7,665 nucleotides of DNA from Actinomycetes bacterium (GTDB taxonomy: Bacteria; Actinomycetota; Actinomycetes; Actinomycetales; Cellulomonadaceae): contig JAEWCA010000161.1 of NCBI GenBank assembly GCA_023390875.1, forward strand, positions 1 to 7,665. Reading direction: 5' to 3'. How positions within the stretch are numbered: the first letter of the stretch is position 1; each line of letters starts with the position of its first letter. The position numbers and the translations under genes are program-made. Under the pieces are notes generated by a model. The model searched no databases and was not told the origin of the DNA. It worked only from the letters and a program-made list of their open reading frames with translations. Below, piece by piece: positions 1-6,447 of the stretch.

Positions 1-1
1 C

Positions 2-175
2 TCATCGTCCGACCCCGCGGCCCACCCTGCGGGCGGCTCGGCGGCGGGCTCGACGGCCGACCCCGCGGCCCATCCGGCGGGCGGCTCGTCGGCGGACGGC
101 TCGTCGGCGGGCTCGTCGTCCGACGACCCCACGGACGACCTCACGTCACAGGAGTCCACCCCGACCCCCACCTGA
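2..175 (+). CDS. C-terminal tail of an unidentified protein (5' end outside window)
   Basis: This frame is open from the left edge and ends at a TGA at 173-175, giving 57 residues with no start in view. The tail is almost entirely Ser, Gly, Ala, Asp, Pro and Thr and ends in STPTPT. The peptide DPAAHPAGGS occurs twice, encoded by near-identical 30-bp segments at 11-40 and 59-88, 48 bp apart. Third codon positions are nearly all G or C, as in the real genes here, which supports coding. Such tails are usually disordered extensions, and nothing here points to a function. The next gene lies convergent on the opposite strand, about 360 bp away across repeat arrays. A non-coding low-complexity stretch cannot be ruled out without the upstream sequence. 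Confidence 0.55.
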   Translation, partial: SSSDPAAHPAGGSAAGSTADPAAHPAGGSSADGSSAGSSSDDPTDDLTSQESTPTPT

Positions 176-201
176 CGCGCCGGCCGCGCTCGCCCTGGGG
201 C

Positions 202-316
202 CGCCGAGTCCGTGGCTTCCCGCCGAGTCCGGTGGCTTCCCGCCGAGTCCGTGGCTTCCCGCCGAGTCCGTGGCTTGCAACCACCGGACTCGCCGACAAC
301 CACCGGACTCGCCGAC
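202..316. repeat. Mirrored 19-bp repeat array A (four forward, two inverted copies)
   Basis: Four head-to-tail copies of a unit close to CGCCGAGTCCGTGGCTTCC lie at 202-220, 221-240 (one extra G), 241-259 and 260-278. Two copies in the opposite orientation follow, built on AACCACCGGACTCGCCGAC, at 279-297 and 298-316. The junction forms a hairpin: 263-273 pairs with 281-292 as an 11-bp stem with one bulged C, around a 7-base loop at 274-280. The array lies between two convergent genes, where it could act as a two-way transcription end or as a REP-like dispersed element. The repeats are seen directly; the role is inference. Confidence 0.85.
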
Positions 317-357
317 AAGCACGAGCCTGCCGAGAACCGACGCCCCCACGGCGGGGC

Positions 358-432
358 GCCGAGTTCGGGGCTTCCAGGCGAGTTCGTGCTCTGGAACCAC
401 CGAACTCGCCTGCAACCACCGAACTCGCGACG
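358..432. repeat. Mirrored 19-bp repeat array B (two forward, two inverted copies)
   Basis: This is a second, shorter version of array A. Forward units at 358-376 and 377-394 carry the core CGAGTTC. Inverted units at 395-413 and 414-432 carry the matching GAACTCG. At the centre, GGCGAGTTCG (377-386) and CGAACTCGCC (401-410) form a perfect 10-bp stem around a 14-base loop. Array A has C where array B has T in the forward core, with the complementary change in the inverted copies, so pairing is kept within each array. Between the arrays (317-357) there is only a degraded unit and a short CGCCCC/GGGGCG inverted repeat (341-346 and 353-358). I see nothing in 433-476. Confidence 0.85.
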
Positions 433-476
433 GGGCCGGCGCGACACGGCGGCGGACGTCGGTCGTCCGGGCCGGC

Positions 477-556
477 GTCAGCGGTAGGTCTGCTGGCGCG
501 TCAGCGGTGGGTCGGTGGGCGCGTCAGCGGGTGGTCAGCGGTGGGTCGGCGGGGTC
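477..556. repeat. 23-bp tandem repeat overlapping the glycosyltransferase 3' end
   Basis: Units beginning GTCAGCGG lie at 477-499, 500-522, 523-533 (an 11-bp partial copy) and 534-556. The last unit is the final coding stretch of the minus-strand glycosyltransferase, including its TGA stop (535-537). The 500-515 and 534-549 segments are identical over 16 bases. Read on the minus strand, the end of the gene is therefore echoed about two and a half times downstream of its stop, and every copy carries TGA. The stops lie 11, 34 and 57 bases beyond the true stop. Confidence 0.8.
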
Positions 557-1380
557 TTCGTCGGGGCGACGGCGTGCTTGACGCTCGACGCGGCGACGCG
601 GACGCGCCGGGCGTTGACCGCGAGCTGGACGTCGCGGTACTGGGCCGCCCGGTGCATCTGGCCCTTGAGGTCGGTGCCCGACGGGCGGTGCCGCAGCTCG
701 CACGGCACCTCGACGACCCGGAAGCCCTGCCGGAGCAGGTCGATCGTCATGCCCGTCTCGACACCCCAGCCGCGTGCGAGCGGCGTGGCCGCCTCGAACG
801 CCTCGCGCGTGAGGCAGCGCATGCCGGACAGCGGCTGCGTGGGCGTCCACCCCGTCATCGACGCGATCGCCCGACGCGCCGCACCGACCACGATCCCGCG
901 GCCGCCGGCACCGGGCTGCGGCGGGAGCAGCGCGATCGACAGGTCGGCGTGGCCCTGGACGACGGGCGGCACGAGCGGCGCGGTGTTCACGGCCGTCTCA
1001 CCGAGATCGCCGTCGATGAACAGCAGGATGCGCGGGGCCCGGTCGGGGGCGTCGCGCATCGCGACGACGGCCGCGCCCGTCTCCATCGCGGCAGCCTTGC
1101 CGCGGTTGTGCGAGTGCCGGACGACGACCGCGCCGGCCTCCCGGGCGACGTGCTGCGTGTTGTCCTCGGACCCGTCGTCGACCACGAGCACCAGGTCGAC
1201 GAACGGGATCGCCCGGGCCGAGCGCACGGTCGCGGCGATGCGCCGGGACTCGTCCTTCGCCGGGATGATCACGGCGACCCGCTGCCGGGCCCGGTGGGCG
1301 GCCGCGCGCACCTCCTCGGCCGGGTGGGTGGCGTCGGCGGCCGTCTCGCTGTCGGCGGACCTGCCGCTCTTGCGCGTCAC
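535..1380 (-). CDS. Glycosyltransferase family 2 protein (GT-A fold)
   Basis: The 281-residue product should transfer a sugar from a nucleotide-activated donor in the cytoplasm; donor and acceptor cannot be told from the sequence. Family 2 motifs appear in order: VIIPAKDE (37-44) opens the nucleotide-binding fold, VDDGSEDNT (67-75) follows, and FIDGDLGE (121-128) carries the DxD metal/nucleotide-binding motif. LSGMRC (184-189), GWGVETGM (204-211) and a basic segment starting HRPSGTDLKGQ (from 231) come next. There is no signal peptide or membrane helix. I chose the GTG at 1380 because a TAGGCT -10 box ends 7 bases upstream. An in-frame GTG at 1425 after a G-rich stretch would add 15 residues. 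The conserved fold starts well inside either version. The gene follows DUF5926 on the same strand, 237 bp away, with its own likely promoter. Its 3' end merges into a 23-bp repeat array. Confidence 0.88.
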   Translation of the reverse strand: MTRKSGRSADSETAADATHPAEEVRAAAHRARQRVAVIIPAKDESRRIAATVRSARAIPFVDLVLVVDDGSEDNTQHVAREAGAVVVRHSHNRGKAAAMETGAAVVAMRDAPDRAPRILLFIDGDLGETAVNTAPLVPPVVQGHADLSIALLPPQPGAGGRGIVVGAARRAIASMTGWTPTQPLSGMRCLTREAFEAATPLARGWGVETGMTIDLLRQGFRVVEVPCELRHRPSGTDLKGQMHRAAQYRDVQLAVNARRVRVAASSVKHAVAPTKTPPTHR

Positions 1381-1387
1381 GGGCGTC

Positions 1388-1393
1388 AGCCTA
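1388..1393 (-). promoter_or_regulatory. Candidate -10 box for a leaderless glycosyltransferase transcript
   Basis: On the minus strand TAGGCT matches the actinobacterial TAnnnT -10 consensus and is followed by exactly 7 bases and then GTG (1380-1378). That spacing puts transcription start at or next to the first base of the start codon. No clear -35 box is visible. Confidence 0.5.
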
Positions 1394-1512
1394 TCGATCC
1401 GCGCGAAGGATGCCGGACGCAGCACCGCCCGCCCCCGGGCTTCACTCGTCCGGATGCGGACGGTGCCCCGCAGGGCGGGCGGTGGGAGGGGGCCGCGGGC
1501 GGTGGGAGAAGC

Positions 1513-1640
1513 GACGCGGGCGGCGGCGACGGTCAGCGGAGCGGCACCTGGCGGACGACGCGGGCGGCGACGGTCAGCGGAGCGACACCTGGCGCGCGAC
1601 GCGGGCGGCGGCGACGGTCAGCGGAGCGTGACCTGGCGGG
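1513..1640. repeat. Three tandem copies of the DUF5926 gene 3' end (41-44 bp period)
   Basis: Copies start at GACGCGGG at 1513, 1557 and 1598, and each contains GTCAGCGGAGCG followed by a close match to CACCTGGCG. The copy nearest the gene contains its last codons and TGA stop (1618-1620). On the minus strand the peptide end ARQVTLR-stop is echoed as ARQVSLR-stop and VRQVPLR-stop. The middle copy lacks one CGG triplet, giving spacings of 44 and 41. Together with a doubled GGGCGGTGGGAG (1477-1488 and 1497-1508), this fills most of the gene-free stretch 1381-1617. I see no ORF or RNA gene there. Confidence 0.85.
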
Positions 1641-2442
1641 CGACGAGGCCGGCGCGGGCGCGGCGCTCGTCGGCGTCGAGCGGGCTCGTGTCGGCGAGCG
1701 CGGCCTCGAACTTGGGCCGGAACGCGGCGACGGGCGCCTCGATGTCCTCGGCCTCCGACCCCTTGGCGAGCTCCCACACGGGGACGACGAGGCCGCTGGA
1801 GCGGAAGTAGCCGACGAACTTGGCGCCCTCGAACCCGGACTCGCGGCGGGCGTGCAGCCGCGCGAGGGCGTCGAGCACCACCTGCTCGTCGTGCGGCTGC
1901 GCCCAGCGCAGGAACTCGCGCGCACCCATGCGGCACCAGTACGCGGACTCGGCGGCGGCGACCTTGACGGTGTCGACGATGCCGGAGTCAGCCTCCTCGA
2001 TCGCGGCCTGCAGGTCGGACGTGCGCTCGGTGTCGGGGGCGAGCCAGTAGGCGAAGGAGTCGAGCACGGTGACCTCGAACGGGACGGTCAGGTCGAGCAC
2101 GTCCTGCAGGCGCGGGCCGGGCCCGGGCAGCCCGGTCGTCTCGACGGCCGTGCCGGGCTCGACGTCGAGCGCCTCGAGCAGCGCCGCCGCGAGGTCGCGG
2201 CTGGTGTCGCCCGAGCTGCCGACGGTCTGCAGCGCGAGCAGCACGACGCCGTCGGCACGGTGCAGCGCAGGCCAGGCGGTCGGGAGGACGGTCGTGACGA
2301 GCACGTCGCGGGCGCCGTACTCCTTCGTGGTGCGGGCGGTCGCGGTCGCCGCCGGGACGAGCTCCTTGAGCGCGACCCAGTCGGGCTCGCCGGGCAGCCC
2401 CTCGAACGGGCGCAGCACGAAGTCGGGCGTGTTCTTGGCCAT
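1618..2442 (-). CDS. DUF5926 family protein
   Basis: The 274-residue soluble protein belongs to an actinobacterial family of unknown function (DUF5926). Members have sometimes been labelled SecA-like or topoisomerase-like in databases without good cause. The family signature is the N-terminal segment RPFEGLPGEPDWVALKELVPAATA (residues 11-34), given here as a match from memory. A Gly/Pro-rich turn (GLPGPGP, 104-110) and a conserved-looking stretch AESAYWCRMGAREFLRW (164-180) follow. There is no signal peptide, membrane helix or catalytic motif I recognise. The N-terminus lacks the Lys/Arg-rich extension I recall in some relatives, so this copy starts close to the domain. The ATG at 2442 is supported by a -10 box 7 bases upstream. 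The same-strand neighbour is the glycosyltransferase; pgm is divergent across 147 bp. Its last codons are tandemly repeated downstream. Confidence 0.85.
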   Translation of the reverse strand: MAKNTPDFVLRPFEGLPGEPDWVALKELVPAATATARTTKEYGARDVLVTTVLPTAWPALHRADGVVLLALQTVGSSGDTSRDLAAALLEALDVEPGTAVETTGLPGPGPRLQDVLDLTVPFEVTVLDSFAYWLAPDTERTSDLQAAIEEADSGIVDTVKVAAAESAYWCRMGAREFLRWAQPHDEQVVLDALARLHARRESGFEGAKFVGYFRSSGLVVPVWELAKGSEAEDIEAPVAAFRPKFEAALADTSPLDADERRARAGLVARQVTLR

Positions 2443-2449
2443 GCGGGCA

Positions 2450-2455
2450 AGGCTA
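2450..2455 (-). promoter_or_regulatory. Candidate -10 box for a leaderless DUF5926 transcript
   Basis: Minus-strand TAGCCT fits TAnnnT and is separated by exactly 7 bases from the ATG at 2442-2440. There is no Shine-Dalgarno between them, as expected if the mRNA begins at the start codon. No -35 box is evident. Confidence 0.55.
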
Positions 2456-2576
2456 CCGGGCGGCGCGTGAGGCGGCGCTGGGCACGGCGTCGGGCACGGC
2501 GCCCGGCACAGCGGTGGACGTCGCCGGACGTCGCGGGTGTGACGTAGACCGGGGCTGCGCAGGTTCGGGCGTTGGG

Positions 2577-2582
2577 GGAGGA
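2577..2582 (+). promoter_or_regulatory. Ribosome binding site fixing the pgm start
   Basis: GGAGGA lies 7 bases before the ATG at 2590, an ideal Shine-Dalgarno. It argues against the in-frame TTG at 2572, which lies upstream of it. No convincing -10 box for pgm was found in the 147-bp divergent gap. Confidence 0.8.
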
Positions 2583-2589
2583 TCGCGAC

Positions 2590-4263
<1,674 letters not shown>

Positions 4264-4312
4264 GCCCCGCGGCTTCTGGACGAAGTCCCACGAGTTCGAC
4301 GAGGGCCCCGGC

Positions 4313-4340
4313 CGGCGTTCAGGCCCCGGGGCCTTCGCCG
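4313..4340 (+). terminator. Palindromic hairpin downstream of pgm (possible terminator)
   Basis: AGGCCCCGGGGCCT (4321-4334) is a perfect 14-bp palindrome. The flanks CGGCG (4313-4317) and CGCCG (4336-4340) extend it past a small internal loop. It starts 50 bp after the pgm stop. No T tract follows, which is common for actinobacterial terminators but leaves the function uncertain. A smaller GGAC-GAA-GTCC hairpin lies at 4278-4288. Confidence 0.45.
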
Positions 4341-4345
4341 TGCCA

Positions 4346-4395
4346 GGACCGGGCCGGACCGGGCTGGACCGGGTCGGACCGGGCCGGACCGGGCC
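4346..4395. repeat. Five copies of a 10-bp GGACCGGGCC repeat
   Basis: Units start at 4346, 4356, 4366, 4376 and 4386. Three are identical (GGACCGGGCC) and two differ at one base near the end (GGACCGGGCT, GGACCGGGTC). A partial GGGTC follows. The 10-bp period is about one helical turn, so equivalent bases face the same side of the DNA. The array lies 61-110 bp before the membrane protein start and could hold repeated protein contacts, or be simple slippage of GC-rich DNA. Confidence 0.8.
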
Positions 4396-4422
4396 GGGTC
4401 GTCCCGTGCTGTATCACCGTGC

Positions 4423-4450
4423 CCTCCCTCACGTCTGCATCGTGAGGAGG
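4423..4450 (+). promoter_or_regulatory. Hairpin enclosing the Shine-Dalgarno of the membrane protein gene
   Basis: CCTCACG (4427-4433) pairs perfectly with CGTGAGG (4441-4447) around a 7-base loop (TCTGCAT). With C4426 bulged, 4423-4425 pair with 4448-4450, giving a 10-bp stem. The GAGGAGG Shine-Dalgarno (4444-4450), which sits 5 bases before the ATG at 4456, is therefore entirely base-paired. If the transcript starts upstream of 4423, folding would limit ribosome access. A possible -10 (TATCAC, 4412-4417) would put transcription start near 4424 and so could trim the left arm. The pairing is seen; regulation is inferred. Confidence 0.45.
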
Positions 4451-4455
4451 CGACC

Positions 4456-6045
4456 ATGACCACCGTTGCGAACGACGTGCCCCGAGCGGACGGACCCGCC
4501 GAGCACGAGCCGCACCGTCCGTCCGCACCCCCGCGCACGGACGAGGGGCACGACCCGCAGGGCTCCCGTGCGGTGCCCGAGGACCGGACGACGGGCTCCC
4601 CCGCCGGCGACCGTCCGCCGTGGTGGTCGGCGGGGCGCTTCGTGGGCGTGCGGCCACGTCCGCTGAGGCACCTGCTCAACACCCGGTTCGACGACGTGTG
4701 CCGGCAGATGGGCGAGGTCCTCGACCAGGGGGACGACGTCCCGGACGAGGCCCGGGCACGCGTCCGACGGGACGTCGTCGCCGCGACCCGCCACTCGTCG
4801 GTGACGTGGGTCATCGAGTACGCGGCAGGCAACGTCGTCGGCTGGATCACGGTCGCGTCCGTCCTCGCCGCCGCGAACACGCTGCTCTGGGTGGTGCACG
4901 ACCGTGAGCCCTGGATCCTGGTCGTCCTGACGCTGTCGGCGCTCGTCGCGCTGGTCGGCGTGGAGAACGCGCGGATGCCGACGGGCCTGCTGCTGCTCGC
5001 GGCGCTGGCGTGGTGCCTGGTGTCGGCGTGGCTGCTGCTCGTGCCGTTCGACGTGGGCGCGCTCGTCCGGGTGGCTGCCGTGGTCGTCGCGGTGGCGGTG
5101 ACCGTGGGCTTCCTCGCGCTCGGGTGGCTGGTCACGTGGGCGATGCCGCTCTATCCGGGGCTGCTGGTGCTGCTCGTCGTCAACTCCGTCGCCCTCTACG
5201 ACGCGCAGGGCGCGACCGACTACCTCGACACGCACGTCGCACCCGTGCCGGACGACGTGCTCGCCGGCCTGTTCGTCGGGATGACGCTCGGGCCGGTCGT
5301 CGGGCTGGCGATCGTCGCGGTGGAGGCGCTCAACCAGGTGGCCCTCAAGGTGGCGATGCGGCTCCGGCTGCGGGCGGTTCCCGAGGCCGAGTTCGTGCAG
5401 TCGGCGGTGTGGCTGCTCGCGACCCCGTGGGGCCCGTCGTCCACCGCGGACGACGAGGTCGAGCCGGCCGCACCGGTGGGCGCGACCGGGCACACGTCGG
5501 GCGGGGACGCGGTGCCGCCGTCGCGCGACGAGCTCGTCCACAGGGTCGACTGGCTCGCCCGCGTGCTCGAGACCGACGTCGCCGGGCACCTGTGCCGTCT
5601 CGACCCGCGGAACCGTGTGGCGCTGCGCGAGTCGTTCGAGCGGAAGGCCGCCGTCCTGCACCGATGGAAGCGGCAGCTGCTGCTCGGCGAGCCCGGAGCC
5701 GTCGACGAGGTGACGGCAGCCGTCTGGGACGCGGTGCAGTCCGCCGCCGCACGGTCGTGGTCGGAGCTCCTCGAGGCGGAGGTCGACACGTCGCCGATCG
5801 TCCGCGCGGGGCAACGCCTGCTCGGCGGCGTGCGGCGCATCCTCGCGCTGGCCGCGGCCGTCGGGGTCGCAGTCGTCGCCTACCTCAACCACGACACGGA
5901 GGTCGCGGGAACCGCCGTGATCGGCGCCGCCGTGCTGCTCCTGGAGCTCGTCAGCCCCGGATCGGGCAGCAAGTTCGGCAACGCGGTGGGCGAGGCGAGG
6001 TCGCTGACCAAGAACCTCAAGCGTGGCGCGGCCGACGCCGGCTGA
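4456..6045 (+). CDS. Multi-pass membrane protein of unknown function
   Basis: I do not recognise this 529-residue protein. Residues 1-57 are hydrophilic and probably disordered, rich in Pro, Asp, Glu and Arg. Residues 58-115 form a charged cytoplasmic-looking segment. About six membrane helices follow, near 128-147, 152-169, 176-197, 203-229, 232-248 and 268-290. Residues 291-458 form a soluble domain with an acidic, Ser/Gly-rich linker (about 328-356) and then mainly helical sequence (357-445). A last pair of helices lies near 461-477 and 483-499, with a basic tail. No catalytic, transporter or nucleotide-binding motif stands out. The start is set by GAGGAGG 5 bases before the ATG; a hairpin covers that site. 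It stands alone between pgm (same strand, 192 bp) and a convergent GNAT gene. Codon use matches its neighbours, so recent transfer is not indicated. The helix calls are by eye. Confidence 0.85.
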   Translation: MTTVANDVPRADGPAEHEPHRPSAPPRTDEGHDPQGSRAVPEDRTTGSPAGDRPPWWSAGRFVGVRPRPLRHLLNTRFDDVCRQMGEVLDQGDDVPDEARARVRRDVVAATRHSSVTWVIEYAAGNVVGWITVASVLAAANTLLWVVHDREPWILVVLTLSALVALVGVENARMPTGLLLLAALAWCLVSAWLLLVPFDVGALVRVAAVVVAVAVTVGFLALGWLVTWAMPLYPGLLVLLVVNSVALYDAQGATDYLDTHVAPVPDDVLAGLFVGMTLGPVVGLAIVAVEALNQVALKVAMRLRLRAVPEAEFVQSAVWLLATPWGPSSTADDEVEPAAPVGATGHTSGGDAVPPSRDELVHRVDWLARVLETDVAGHLCRLDPRNRVALRESFERKAAVLHRWKRQLLLGEPGAVDEVTAAVWDAVQSAAARSWSELLEAEVDTSPIVRAGQRLLGGVRRILALAAAVGVAVVAYLNHDTEVAGTAVIGAAVLLLELVSPGSGSKFGNAVGEARSLTKNLKRGAADAG

Positions 6046-6073
6046 CGGACCTCAGCCCGTCCTCGACGGTCAG
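6042..6073. terminator. Inverted repeats between convergent genes (weak two-way terminator candidate)
   Basis: Only 24 bp separate the two convergent stops. CCGTC (6057-6061) and GACGG (6065-6069) form a 5-bp stem with a CTC loop. Alternatively, CTGAC (6042-6046) pairs with GTCAG (6069-6073), with GGAC/GTCC (6047-6050 and 6059-6062) inside. Those outer arms contain both stop codons. The stems are short and no T tract is present, so termination is only a guess. Confidence 0.3.
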
Positions 6074-6369
6074 GCCGAGCGGGTCGCGCGCACCAGGTCC
6101 TGGTAGTCGGGGTGCTTGCGGATCCACGCCTTGGTGTACGGGCAGAGCGCGACGACGTCGGAGCCGCGGGCCCGCACGAGGTCGAACGCACCCTGCACGA
6201 GCTGGGACGCGATGCCCTGGCCCTCGTGCTGAGGGTCGACCTCGGTGTGGATGAAGACCACGGTCGGTCCGTCGAGCGTGTAAGCCGCGAAGCCGAGGAG
6301 CTCCCCCGACGGGTCACGGGCCTCGAACCGCTCGCACTCGGGCACGTCGTCCACCAGCACAGTCGTCAT
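6070..6369 (-). CDS. Small GNAT-family N-acetyltransferase (YjdJ type)
   Basis: This 99-residue protein is of the minimal GNAT type (Pfam PF14542, YjdJ-like) and would transfer an acetyl group from acetyl-CoA; the acceptor is unknown. GFAAYTLDGPTVVFIHTEVD (26-45) forms the central strands. QHEGQGIASQLVQGAFDLVR (47-66) contains the acetyl-CoA pyrophosphate loop in the form EGQGIA. VVALCPYTKAWIRKHPDY (72-89) is the typical C-terminal signature. At about 100 residues it is full length for this subfamily, which is shorter than ordinary GNATs. The ATG at 6369 is preceded by a G-run and by CAGGAT 6 bases upstream, a weak -10 candidate (6376-6381). It converges on the membrane protein gene with 24 bp between stops and is divergent from the MFS gene. 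Confidence 0.9.
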   Translation of the reverse strand: MTTVLVDDVPECERFEARDPSGELLGFAAYTLDGPTVVFIHTEVDPQHEGQGIASQLVQGAFDLVRARGSDVVALCPYTKAWIRKHPDYQDLVRATRSA

Positions 6370-6435
6370 CCCCCGATCCTGCGGGACGCCGCGCCCACGG
6401 GCCAGCCCCCGCAGGACCGTGTCGGCACCGCGTGT

Positions 6436-6441
6436 GAGACT
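6436..6441 (+). promoter_or_regulatory. Weak extended -10 candidate for the MFS gene
   Basis: GAGACT, preceded by TG one base upstream (6433-6434), lies 6 bases before the ATG at 6448, so a leaderless start is possible. It lacks the first T of TAnnnT. There is no Shine-Dalgarno directly before the ATG, which fits a leaderless model. The opposite gene in the 78-bp divergent gap has CAGGAT in the mirror position. Confidence 0.25.
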
Positions 6442-6447
6442 GGCGGC

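Noticed and set aside
202..432. CRISPR array
   Set aside because: The repeats are contiguous 19-bp units without unique spacers, and half are inverted.
202..556. Insertion sequence remnant or attachment site
   Set aside because: No transposase or integrase fragment, tRNA gene or target-site duplication is visible; the region is tandem and mirrored short repeats only.
1378..1425. GTG at 1425 as the glycosyltransferase start
   Set aside because: It is possible because of an upstream G-run, but the -10 box at 1388-1393 would lie inside the gene. The start at 1380 explains the promoter spacing, so I kept 1425 only as an alternative.
232..2547. 771-codon open frame on the plus strand opposite the glycosyltransferase and DUF5926
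   Set aside because: Its product is Arg/Gly/Asp-rich low-complexity sequence with no domain, starts inside the 19-bp repeat array, and is antisense to two well-supported genes.
4292..4299. CGAGTTCG after pgm, matching the core of repeat array B
   Set aside because: It is a single 8-base self-complementary match without the rest of the 19-bp unit, so likely chance in GC-rich DNA.
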